NCBI GenBank assembly: GCA_016209725.1 | Contig: JACQVO010000005.1 | Location: 1 to 11,284, forward strand | Source: Candidatus Methylomirabilota bacterium | GTDB taxonomy: Bacteria > Methylomirabilota > Methylomirabilia > Methylomirabilales > 2-02-FULL-66-22 | Direction of reading: 5' to 3' | DNA length: 11,284 nt | Shown: positions 1 through 6,308 of the stretch, piece by piece | Layout: each line of letters begins with the position of its first letter | Position numbering within the stretch: the first letter of the stretch is position 1 | Made by a program: the position numbers and the translations under genes | The notes under the pieces: generated by a model | The model's database searches: none | The model's input: only the letters and a program-made list of their open reading frames with translations | What the model was told of the DNA's origin: nothing

Positions 1-66
1 CTCCGCATCGCAGCGCCGGAGCGCTTCGCGCTCGACCCCCGTCTCCTCACGCTCGGCAACCACTAG
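1..66 (+). CDS. 3' end of an unidentified gene (partial)
   Basis: Frame 1 is open from the window edge to a TAG at 64-66 and gives 21 codons ending in LDPRLLTLGNH. The peptide has a believable composition (hydrophobic, acidic and basic residues mixed) and codons ending mostly in G or C. A stem-loop follows within 30 bp, as expected after a gene end. There is too little sequence to name a family. The alternative is that this is a chance open stretch, which is common in DNA this rich in G+C. Confidence 0.35.
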   Translation, partial: LRIAAPERFALDPRLLTLGNH

Positions 67-92
67 TCGGTCCCCTGGAGGCGCGCAGTGGA

Positions 93-152
93 CCCTTCCC
101 TCCTGTCGCGTTCCCGCACGTCGTGTGACGCACACGCTGAGGAGGGAACGGG
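93..152. terminator. Nested stem-loop after the partial gene (possible terminator)
   Basis: TTCCCTCCT at 96-104 pairs perfectly with AGGAGGGAA at 140-148. CCC at 93-95 can extend the stem with GGG at 150-152 across one bulged base. Inside it, CGTGTG (122-127) pairs perfectly with CACACG (131-136) over a 3-nt loop. No T run follows, so it is not a classic intrinsic terminator. Its place between a stop codon and a promoter fits termination or insulation. Confidence 0.4.
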
Positions 153-198
153 GGTGAGGCTCCGGTTCCAAACTGGGCGAACCCCGCCGTTCACCGTG

Positions 199-226
199 TT
201 GACAGTGGCAGCCGAAATGGTATCAT
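199..226 (+). promoter_or_regulatory. Sigma70-type promoter, TTGACA-N16-TATCAT
   Basis: A perfect -35 box TTGACA (199-204) is followed after 16 nt by a 5-of-6 -10 box TATCAT (221-226), so transcription would start near 232-234. The 5' leader opens with a small hairpin (231-247, CTCCACA against TGTGGGG). It then runs through the left inverted repeat of the RAYT element into the transposase gene and on to the metallopeptidase gene. Because the promoter lies outside the element, I infer that it originally served the metallopeptidase gene. Confidence 0.5.
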
Positions 227-264
227 CCCGCTCCACACTCTGTGGGGAGGGGGACCATCGGTTG

Positions 265-295
265 GGGGACGTTGTTCGGATAGTTCGGATTTCTT
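265..295 (+). repeat. Left inverted repeat of the RAYT element
   Basis: This is a 31-nt arm, GGGGACGTTGTTCGG then ATAG then TTCGGATTTCTT. It is the imperfect reverse complement of 1341-1371, with mismatches at 280, 282 and 283. It lies 35 bp before the transposase start and 38 bp after the promoter -10 box, so it should be part of the mRNA leader. Confidence 0.8.
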
Positions 296-330
296 TGACT
301 CAGCTCCGGCATCCTGATAAACTCCATAAC

Positions 331-1374
331 ATGCCGCGCGGCCCTCGCCTCGATACACCCGGCGCCCTCCACCATGTCATGGTTCGAGGGCTAGAACGCC
401 AGACGATCTTCCGCAGCGAGCAGGACCGGGAGGATCTCGTAGGACGCCTGGACAGAGTTTGCCATAAGACCGGCCTGGCTGTCCTCGCCTGGGCCCTCCT
501 GCCAAACCATTTTCATCTCCTAGTTCGGACGGGCCCGCGCTCCCTCGCGACCGCCATGCGGCGCCTTCTCACCGGCTACGCAGTCAATTTCAACCGTCGG
601 CACCGCCGGGTCGGCCATCTCTTTCAGTACCGGTACAAGTCAATCCTGGTCGAGGAGGATCCCTACCTCTTCGAACTCGTCCGGTACATCCATCTCAATC
701 CCCTTCGAGTCCGTCTGGTGAGCGACCTTGCCGCCTTGGATCGTTACCCCTGGACGGGACACAGCGCCCTCATGGGACGAATGCCCCGCCCGTGGCAGGC
801 CGTGGACGAGGTGTTGAGCCACTTCGGGTCACGTGACCAGTCCGCACGACGGGTATACCGCACCTTTGTCAGCGACGGATTCAGGCAAGGGCGGCGCCCC
901 GAACTGCAGGGTGGGGGTCTCCGGCGGAGCCTGGGCGGTTGGGAAGGCGTCGCAGCCTTGCGGCGGGGGCGTGAGCGCTGGGCTGCCGACGAGCGGATTC
1001 TTGGCGGGTCGGACTTTGTAGAGCGGGTACTCCACGAGGCAGCCAAGACCGCGTCCCCCGTGAGGCCGGCTGCCATCGCAATCCTGCCGGCACTTGTCGA
1101 GCGCGTGGCTAGAGCATTGGCCATGACTGCCGACGAGATCATCGGAGGCAGCAAGCGCAGGCCGGCCGTGGCGGCTCGATCAGTGGTCAGTGCACTTGCG
1201 GTCCGGGAACTGGGAGCACCAGTCGTCACCGTGGCGCGCGCGCTGGGTGTCTCCTCGCAGTCGGTCGTGGCAGGCGTTGAAAAAGGGCTCGAGGCCTTGG
1301 AGACACGACACGTCAAGCCTGCGGCCCTTCTGGCAGGCCTAAGAAATCCGAAGAAACCGAACAACGTCCCCTAA
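331..1374 (+). CDS. REP-associated tyrosine transposase (RAYT, IS200-like, Y1_Tnp) with DnaA-like C-terminal domain
   Basis: A 347-residue single-strand DNA transposase of the HUH/Y1 class. The start MPRGPRLDTPGALHHVMVRG is typical of the family, so I chose ATG 331, although no clear Shine-Dalgarno precedes it. The GTG at 88 would add 81 residues of unlikely composition across the promoter and left repeat. The HUH motif is LLPNHFHLLV (His60, His62). The family block FQYRYKSILVEEDPYLFELVRYIHLNP spans 98-124, and Tyr119 in YIHLNP is a candidate catalytic tyrosine. Residues 250-325 carry a helix-turn-helix segment (VVTVARALGVSSQSVV) resembling DnaA domain IV, a tail known on longer members of this family. 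The C-terminal peptide NPKKPNNVP is encoded by the right inverted repeat. No frameshift or missing catalytic residue is seen, so the enzyme may be active. Confidence 0.88.
   Translation: MPRGPRLDTPGALHHVMVRGLERQTIFRSEQDREDLVGRLDRVCHKTGLAVLAWALLPNHFHLLVRTGPRSLATAMRRLLTGYAVNFNRRHRRVGHLFQYRYKSILVEEDPYLFELVRYIHLNPLRVRLVSDLAALDRYPWTGHSALMGRMPRPWQAVDEVLSHFGSRDQSARRVYRTFVSDGFRQGRRPELQGGGLRRSLGGWEGVAALRRGRERWAADERILGGSDFVERVLHEAAKTASPVRPAAIAILPALVERVARALAMTADEIIGGSKRRPAVAARSVVSALAVRELGAPVVTVARALGVSSQSVVAGVEKGLEALETRHVKPAALLAGLRNPKKPNNVP
1341..1371 (+). repeat. Right inverted repeat of the RAYT element
   Basis: This is the reverse complement of 265-295 at 28 of 31 positions. It lies inside the last codons of the transposase gene; the TAA stop at 1372-1374 follows directly. 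The Shine-Dalgarno GGAGG of the downstream gene starts 9 nt after it. In a shared transcript the two arms could pair and bring this ribosome binding site next to a long stem. Confidence 0.8.
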
Positions 1375-1395
1375 TTGCAGGAGGCAACACCGTCA

Positions 1396-2889
1396 ATGCC
1401 CACCATCCTCATCGCCGAGTGCAAGCAGGAGGTCGCTTCCTTCAATCCCGTCCTCAGCCACTACGAGGATTTCAGCGTCTCGGTCGGCCAGGACGTCCTC
1501 GCCCGCCACCAGGGCGTCAGGAGCGAGGTGGCGGGGGCCCTGAGCGTGTTCGGCTCGCGCGCCGACCTGCGTGTGCTGCCCGCGTACAGCGCCCGCTCGG
1601 TCACCTCCGGCGGGATTCTGGCCTCGGCGGACTTCGAGCGCATGGCAGAGGAGTTCCTGGGCGCCGTGGGCGGCGCCCGGCAGGTGGACGCCGTGTACTA
1701 CGCCCTGCACGGGGCCATGGCCTCCCAGACCGAGGACGACCCCGAAGGGTACCTCCTGGCCGAGACGCGCAGGATCCTGGGGGAACAGATTCCCATCGTG
1801 GTCTCGCTCGACCTCCACGGCGTCTTGACCGATCGGATGCTCGGGCACGCCGATGCGGTGGTGATGTACCACACCTACCCCCACGTGGATTTCTTCGAGA
1901 CCGGCGAGCGCGCCGCGCGCCTCCTGCTCCGCCTCCTGGCGGGCGAGGTGACGCCGGTGACGGCCGCCGTCACCATCCCGGCCCTGGTGCGAGGGGATGA
2001 GTTGATCACCGAGACCGGCCTCTTCGGCCGGATCATCCGGGCGGCTCGGGCCATAGAAGAGAGCCCCGGCGGCCTGGTTGCCGGGATGTTCATCGGCAAC
2101 CCGTTCACCGACGTCCCCGCCCTCTGCTCGCGGAGCGTCGTCGTGACCGACGGCGATCCGGAGCGGGCCGAGCGCGAGGCCCGGAGACTCGCCGAGGATT
2201 TCTGGCAGGTGCGCTATCGGTTGCAGGCCTCCCTGACCAGCCTGGAGGAGGCCATCCGGATTGCCAAGGCGACCGCCGGCACGGTGATCTTCACCGACGC
2301 GGCCGACGCCACCAGCTCGGGCGCCTCGGGAGACGGCAACCCGATTCTGCGGGCGCTGCTGGAGCACGGGTACCAGGGGCGCGCCTTGATCCCCATCGTG
2401 GACCCGCCGGCCGTTCGGGCCGCCTTCGCCGCCGGCGTCGGCAATACCGTGTCCACCAGCGTGGGCGGTGCCCTCGACGCCACGCGCTTCCAGCCGCTCC
2501 CGATCCAGGCGCGAGTTCATATGCTGTCCGAGGGGCGGTTTCGCAGCGAGTCCCATGGCGACCAGTGGTTTGCCGGGGACACGGCCGTCCTGCAGGCCGG
2601 GACCCTCACGCTGATCGTCACCAGCCGCCCCGTCAGCCTCTATGACCGCTCGCTCTTCCTGGCGCATGGCCACGACCCCAGGCAGTTCGACCTGGTCGTC
2701 GTCAAGTCGCCCCACTGCCAGGAGCGCTTCTTCAAGGCATGGGCCGCCCGGCTGGTCAACGTGGATGCGCCGGGGGCCACCAGCGCCAATCTGCGCAGCC
2801 TGGGCCACACCCGGTGTGCCCGCCCGATGTTCCCGCTGGATGACGCCGTCGAATTCACCCCGCGCGCGGCACTGTTCCGCCGCCGGTGA
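1396..2889 (+). CDS. M81 family metallopeptidase (MlrC-like, DUF1485 plus MlrC C-terminal domain)
   Basis: A 497-residue protein of the family named after MlrC, a zinc enzyme acting late in microcystin breakdown. Most relatives have unknown, probably peptide or amide, substrates. I chose ATG 1396 because MPTILIAECKQEVASFNP is the family start and GGAGG lies 11 nt upstream; an upstream TTG at 1375 is less likely. The N-terminal DUF1485 domain spans about 1-290, with YYALHGAM (102-109), SLDLHG (137-142; Asp139, His141) and YHTYPHVDFFETG (158-170; His159, His163) as probable metal ligands. The C-terminal domain begins at about 297 with FTDAADATSSGASGDGN. No signal peptide is seen, so it is probably cytoplasmic. 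The ATG lies 21 nt after the transposase stop, so the two are probably co-transcribed. The natural substrate cannot be read from the sequence. Confidence 0.92.
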   Translation: MPTILIAECKQEVASFNPVLSHYEDFSVSVGQDVLARHQGVRSEVAGALSVFGSRADLRVLPAYSARSVTSGGILASADFERMAEEFLGAVGGARQVDAVYYALHGAMASQTEDDPEGYLLAETRRILGEQIPIVVSLDLHGVLTDRMLGHADAVVMYHTYPHVDFFETGERAARLLLRLLAGEVTPVTAAVTIPALVRGDELITETGLFGRIIRAARAIEESPGGLVAGMFIGNPFTDVPALCSRSVVVTDGDPERAEREARRLAEDFWQVRYRLQASLTSLEEAIRIAKATAGTVIFTDAADATSSGASGDGNPILRALLEHGYQGRALIPIVDPPAVRAAFAAGVGNTVSTSVGGALDATRFQPLPIQARVHMLSEGRFRSESHGDQWFAGDTAVLQAGTLTLIVTSRPVSLYDRSLFLAHGHDPRQFDLVVVKSPHCQERFFKAWAARLVNVDAPGATSANLRSLGHTRCARPMFPLDDAVEFTPRAALFRRR

Positions 2890-3135
2890 TCCTATCCCGA
2901 TCCCCGGGCACTTCGGGCGCCGATCGGCCCGGGGGCGATTGGAGGGGTCCCAGCCGATCTCGAAGAATCGGCGCCGTCTGCGGCGCAGCGGCGACCGGAT
3001 CAGGCCATAGGTCCAGGCCGAGGCGAGCAAGAGGACAAAGCTGAGGAAGAGGACCCACGTCCCGTGAACGGCCAGAACCAGCCACGCGAGGAGTGGGTAC
3101 ACACGAGGTGTTCCATCCGCTGGAGGCCCGGGCAT
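2890..3135 (-). pseudogene. Possible truncated small membrane protein (N-terminus resembles DUF2784)
   Basis: An open frame starts at ATG 3135, 12 nt after the stop of the alpha/beta hydrolase gene. Residues 11-46 form one long hydrophobic segment containing VYPLLAWLVLAVHGTWVLF. The spacing LLAxLV...H...VLF matches what I recall of the N-terminus of DUF2784 proteins (about 120 residues, multi-pass). After that the reading turns into Arg-rich sequence (SPLRRRRRRFF) with no family character. The frame then continues without a stop into the antisense of the metallopeptidase gene, so the original 3' end seems lost. GGAGG lies only 2 nt before the ATG, which is too close for efficient initiation. 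The alternative is a chance hydrophobic frame. Confidence 0.3.
2902..2934. terminator. GC-rich stem-loop between convergent genes (possible terminator)
   Basis: CCCCGGGC (2902-2909) pairs perfectly with GCCCGGGG (2927-2934) over a 17-nt loop, 12 nt after the metallopeptidase stop. Genes converge here, so a structure could stop transcription from both sides. No T run follows on either strand, so this is only a candidate. Confidence 0.4.
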
Positions 3136-3147
3136 CTCCTCCAGCCG

Positions 3148-4188
3148 TCATGCACGGTGTGAGAGGCGCTCCCAAAGGAACTTCGCGGCGCGATGAGCCG
3201 CATAATAGAAGGCTAGGCCGAACCCGATGTGCCCGCACGGGAGGGTGATCCGCCGCGGCCGGCCCAGCGCCTCCCAGAGCGTGTCTTGGGCCTCGGGAAC
3301 AATGGCCCGGTCCCGCCGTGTCTTGAACAGCAGGACGGAGCGCGGATCCACCGCGGGCGCATACCGCACCGGCTCCGTCCGGGAGGCCTGTGCCTGCGGC
3401 AGGAGGCGCAGATCGTTCGGGTCGGTCAGCCCGTGCGCCCGCATGATGCGCTCGCGGAACCGGCGCACTGACCGCTCCCGGGACCGCGCCACGATCATCG
3501 CCTCATTTGCACCCCCCATGCAGAAGACGCCAGCGCGCAATCTCGAGTCCGCTCCCATCACGCACGGTCCGATCATGGCGCCGTGGCTGATCCCCATGAT
3601 CCCCAGGCGCCTTTCATCCACCTCACGCCGGCCGCACAGCCAGTCGAGGCCCCGGCGGCCGTCCCGGATCATCTCGGTCTCCACGTCCTCGCAGGTGGGG
3701 CCGTGGCCCTCTTGGGTCACCCGCACGCGATCCAGGAATGAGCGACCGCTCCGCAGTTCCAGGGCAGCGAACCCCTGGGCGGCGAGGTAGCGGGCCAGCG
3801 TCCCCGAGGCCAGGCTGAGCCGATCCTGGAGCACGGGCAGGACCAGGACACCAGGTCGGGGAGTCCCCCCGTCCACGCGGGGGAGATAGAAGCCCCCGAC
3901 ACCCTGGTACCCGAGACCGTCCGCCGAGGATCGTGATGCGGCCTTCCACTCCACGCGCCAGGCCCGGATATGGCGCGGGGCGGCCACCGTGACCGGATCC
4001 CCCGTCGGGATCGCCCCGCGATACTCGAGATCAGGGAGCGGAACACGGCCGCGGCCGTCCCCATCTCCCGAGGCGGCAGGCTCCTCCCGGCTCACCAGAT
4101 CCAGCAGGCGCATGAAGGGCGCCGAGCCCATCACGCTCCGAAAGGTCTGGTCCGCGAGGAAGAACACCGTGCGCCGAAGCCGCTGCAC
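3148..4188 (-). CDS. Alpha/beta hydrolase (dienelactone hydrolase or acetyl-xylan-esterase-like)
   Basis: A 346-residue serine hydrolase. I chose GTG 4188 because GGAGG lies 7 nt upstream and the stop of the preceding nfi gene is 59 bp away. A longer reading would run through nfi in the wrong frame. The N-terminal ~100 residues form a cap or lead-in region (EYRGAIPTGDPVTVAA, then VEWKAASR). The hydrolase core begins near GVLVLPVL (113-120). The nucleophile elbow is GISHG with Ser201. Asp293 (RRDRAIV) and His320 (PCGHIGFG) sit where the acid and base of the triad are expected, so all three catalytic residues are present. The arrangement resembles peptidase S9/dienelactone-hydrolase relatives acting on ester or amide bonds. 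The substrate is unknown. No signal peptide is seen. It is probably co-transcribed with nfi. Confidence 0.85.
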   Translation of the reverse strand: MQRLRRTVFFLADQTFRSVMGSAPFMRLLDLVSREEPAASGDGDGRGRVPLPDLEYRGAIPTGDPVTVAAPRHIRAWRVEWKAASRSSADGLGYQGVGGFYLPRVDGGTPRPGVLVLPVLQDRLSLASGTLARYLAAQGFAALELRSGRSFLDRVRVTQEGHGPTCEDVETEMIRDGRRGLDWLCGRREVDERRLGIMGISHGAMIGPCVMGADSRLRAGVFCMGGANEAMIVARSRERSVRRFRERIMRAHGLTDPNDLRLLPQAQASRTEPVRYAPAVDPRSVLLFKTRRDRAIVPEAQDTLWEALGRPRRITLPCGHIGFGLAFYYAAHRAAKFLWERLSHRA

Positions 4189-4247
4189 GCCCCCGTCCTC
4201 CGATGGGTGAGGCCGGACTGTACCACAAGAACGAACCGTCGCGCGAG

Positions 4248-4958
4248 CTATCCGATCTGGGTGCCTGTGCTCGCAGGCTCCGCGCCGGCTTTCCGCAGTC
4301 GGTTCACCAGGGCATGGGCCTGGCGCACCGGCTCTGGAATCCGATATCCGGCTGCGCAGGCCAGGATGGTCGCCACGGCCGTCGGCAAGCTGATCCGGTG
4401 GCCGACCGAGACGAACACGGGGCCTGCCCCTCCCCGGGTTCGGACCGCAGCCCCGATGACCTCGCCCGCGTCCACCAGGTCGGTCATGCTCCCCTGCCGC
4501 ATGCCCGGGGGCTCGAAGCGTCCGACGAGAACGGTCTTCGCAAACCCGATGGTTGGCAGATCCACCCACACGCCGAAATGGCTGGCCAACCCGAACCGGC
4601 GGGGATGGGCATACCCATGACCATCGCAGATGAGGCAGTCGGGCCGGGTGCGAAGTCGCCCCCACGCCTCCAGCCCCGCCGGCGCTTCCCGGAAGGACAG
4701 GAGGCCGGGCACGTAGGGAAACCGTGCCCGCGCCTGGACGGTAGCCGTCTCGACCGGCTGAAATCCCGGCAGGCGCACCACCACGATGGCCGCGAACAGC
4801 CACGGCGATCGCTTGTCGTAGGACACATCCATCGCCGCAACGGTCCGGAAGGACGTCGGACCCTCGTCCCGAGCCATGAGTCGGGCGCGGAGTTCCTGCT
4901 GGAGACGGATGGCCTCCTGGGGCGTGACGTTCCACTCATGCGGTCGCCGGGAGTCCAT
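4248..4958 (-). CDS. nfi: Endonuclease V (deoxyinosine 3'-endonuclease)
   Basis: A 236-residue repair enzyme that nicks DNA (RNA in some organisms) one base 3' of inosine arising from adenine deamination. I chose ATG 4958. With it the metal ligands fall at Asp44 (AMDVSY), Glu91 (SFRE) and Asp112 (ICDGHG), and the wedge tyrosine at Tyr82 (FPYVPG). These lie within two positions of the Thermotoga maritima enzyme (D43, Y80, E89, D110). An upstream TTG at 4991 would add 11 residues and lies inside a repeat. Other family marks are PGLLSFREAP, DGHGYAHPRRFGLASHFGV and VSVGHRISLPTA. Length is normal for the family and no key residue is missing. It is the first gene after a ~150-bp repeat element and leads into the hydrolase gene. 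Confidence 0.95.
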   Translation of the reverse strand: MDSRRPHEWNVTPQEAIRLQQELRARLMARDEGPTSFRTVAAMDVSYDKRSPWLFAAIVVVRLPGFQPVETATVQARARFPYVPGLLSFREAPAGLEAWGRLRTRPDCLICDGHGYAHPRRFGLASHFGVWVDLPTIGFAKTVLVGRFEPPGMRQGSMTDLVDAGEVIGAAVRTRGGAGPVFVSVGHRISLPTAVATILACAAGYRIPEPVRQAHALVNRLRKAGAEPASTGTQIG

Positions 4959-4983
4959 CGCGTCCTGCCGTCCCGGAATTCCC

Positions 4984-5135
4984 ACCACCAAGACACCCAG
5001 AGCCCTGAATCCGGCTATCTCTTGGCAGGTCCGGGCGAGAAGCCGGCGCTAGATATTCTGGGGGACCCTGGTGAGGTTCTCTTTTCGAGTATCCGGACAC
5101 GGAGAGTTCCTGCGTACCCTGGGTGTCCTGGTGGT
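4984..5135. repeat. 152-bp inverted-repeat element (family of ACCRCCARGACRCC ends)
   Basis: ACCACCAAGACACCCAG at 4984-5000 is the reverse complement, at 16 of 17 positions, of CTGGGTGTCCTGGTGGT at 5119-5135. The 118 bp between the arms have no convincing ORF. The unit lies between nfi and the membrane protein gene. A second unit with related ends and nearly the same length lies at 9080-9231, and a lone arm at 10077-10093. It looks like a small non-autonomous or structured intergenic element. Its interior shows no clear match to the second unit by eye. Confidence 0.65.
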
Positions 5136-5150
5136 TCCTCGCTGGTGCCC

Positions 5151-5606
5151 TCACTGCCGCCAGGTGGAGACGGGTGCGCCGGCCGGGACCTTGTCCGGGT
5201 CAACCAGGGCGCGCCTGTGGAGGAGCGAGTAATAGCGAAAGCGGGCCGGCATGTGCGACCCGACGGACCCGACCAGCACGACCAGTAGCAGGAAGGCCAG
5301 CCGCTGCTCCCACCACACGCCCGCCGCCAGCAGAAGCAATACCTTCAGGCCGACGATGACCCCTTTCCCCAGGTAGATCCACCGGCACGAGGAGTACAGT
5401 TCGAGCAGGATCATGCCGGCGCCGCTGGCGAGGGTGAGGTACAGGAGCAGGATCAACCGATGCGGGGCAATGTTGAAGGCGTGTCCCCCCAGGAGGAGGC
5501 CCGAGGTCATCAGGTGGGCCGTGCGCAGGGCGATGTTGATCCCACGCTCGCACGGGATGCGGCGGGGCGTCGCTGGGAAGAGGATGGCGGACAGTGGTGC
5601 GCTCAT
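5151..5606 (-). CDS. Hypothetical membrane protein with four predicted transmembrane helices
   Basis: A 151-residue protein of a family I do not recognise. Hydrophobic segments lie at about 24-43, 50-70, 82-98 and 103-117. The loop between helices 2 and 3 holds YSSCRWIYLGKG, and a short basic tail HMPARFRYYSLLHRRA follows the last helix. This suggests an inner-membrane protein with a cytoplasmic C-terminus. I chose ATG 5606, where the sequence starts to look like protein (MSAPLSAILFPATPRR). Its GGGAGG is only 2 nt upstream, so ATG 5669 (21 residues longer, GAGG 4 nt upstream) remains possible. It starts 74 bp after the DinB-fold gene, probably in the same operon, and its stop lies 15 bp from the repeat element. 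No conserved charged pair or metal motif gives a function. Confidence 0.75.
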   Translation of the reverse strand: MSAPLSAILFPATPRRIPCERGINIALRTAHLMTSGLLLGGHAFNIAPHRLILLLYLTLASGAGMILLELYSSCRWIYLGKGVIVGLKVLLLLAAGVWWEQRLAFLLLVVLVGSVGSHMPARFRYYSLLHRRALVDPDKVPAGAPVSTWRQ

Positions 5607-5680
5607 GGCCTCCCGGACTACGTGCGGCCTTCCGGTCGCCCCGGGCGGGTCGTCCCCGCGGAGGCGCATCGGGCCTCGGC

Positions 5681-6253
5681 TCAGCTCCCGGGGAAATCGA
5701 GGTGGAGCCTGATCTGGCGGATCTGGGTCAGATGCTTCGACTCATGGGCGGCCTCCAGGGCCAGCCACTGATAAAAGTGCAGCTCACCCAACTGGAAGTG
5801 GCGGATGGTGACGCCGCCGACCACCCGCCCATCCGCCCGGCGGGTCACCTCCAGCAGCCGCTCCCGGCTCTCCTGGAGATTGCCGAGCAATCGGGCCAGG
5901 GGCTGCTCGGGTGCGGGGCGCACGGATTCGGGCGCTGCCGCCGACTGATTGTACATGTCGAGGTCGATCGGGTACGGCGGGGGGTTCATGTTCCCTGGCT
6001 CTCCGATCAGGCCGCGACCGGCCGCCCGCTGCAGGATCTTGGAGACGACCCGGGCGATGCTCTGCTCCGCCAGCCCCAGGTGATCCAGGATCTCCCCGAT
6101 GGACCACTTGCCCGGCGCCGGCTGGAAGGCGAGCTGGGCCTCCGACAGGCCCCCCACCTCGTCGAGGAGCGCCTGGCGGGCTCTGGCATTCTCCTGCCAG
6201 ATCTCCTTGAGCGCCGCCGATGTCCATCCCGCGTACTCGCCTTCAGCCGCCAT
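5681..6253 (-). CDS. DinB-fold protein (DinB_2, putative metal-dependent hydrolase or thiol transferase)
   Basis: A 190-residue four-helix-bundle protein. The DinB/YfiT superfamily typically binds a metal with three histidines and includes bacillithiol and mycothiol transferases. Here the ligands are most likely His58 (ILDHLG), His170 and His174 (EAAHESKHLTQI). The segment PAPGKWSIGEILDHLGLAEQ (46-65) is the family signature. I chose ATG 6253 because AGGAGG lies 5 nt upstream; 16 more residues upstream would read through it. It sits 55 bp after the dehydrogenase gene and 74 bp before the membrane protein gene. The exact reaction cannot be read from the sequence, and many relatives are annotated only by fold. 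Confidence 0.85.
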   Translation of the reverse strand: MAAEGEYAGWTSAALKEIWQENARARQALLDEVGGLSEAQLAFQPAPGKWSIGEILDHLGLAEQSIARVVSKILQRAAGRGLIGEPGNMNPPPYPIDLDMYNQSAAAPESVRPAPEQPLARLLGNLQESRERLLEVTRRADGRVVGGVTIRHFQLGELHFYQWLALEAAHESKHLTQIRQIRLHLDFPGS

Positions 6254-6308
6254 CCGTCCCTCCTCCGGCGTCGGCCAGGTGGGCCGTCCACGCCTCGGCA
6301 CACGCCGT

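Larger units (their letters stand above)
265..1374 (+). mobile_element. RAYT/IS200-like element with 31-bp inverted repeats
   Basis: The unit runs from a left arm at 265-295, through one transposase gene (331-1374), to a right arm at 1341-1371. Read inwards, both arms begin GGGGACGTTGTTCGG and end TTCGGATTTCTT; 28 of 31 positions match and the three mismatches lie together in the middle. No target-site duplication is visible, as expected for HUH transposases, which move single-stranded DNA and leave none. The right arm encodes the last transposase residues. The end of the unit lies about 6-9 bp before the ribosome binding site of the next gene. Members of this family are often domesticated and associated with REP palindromes, so calling it mobile is an inference from structure. 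Confidence 0.7.

Noticed and set aside
88..330. 81-residue N-terminal extension of the transposase from GTG 88
   Set aside because: It would translate the promoter and left inverted repeat. The family start MPRGPRLD lies at 331.
1393..3135. 580-codon open frame antisense to the metallopeptidase gene
   Set aside because: The opposite strand encodes a complete, clearly recognisable family. The antisense translation is low in complexity (Gly, Arg, Ala, His) and lacks any family motif; GC-rich codon use removes antisense stops. Only its first ~80 codons outside the gene were kept as a doubtful remnant.
4189..4935. N-terminal extension of the alpha/beta hydrolase through nfi
   Set aside because: The extension is the out-of-frame reading of endonuclease V. 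GTG 4188 has its own Shine-Dalgarno.
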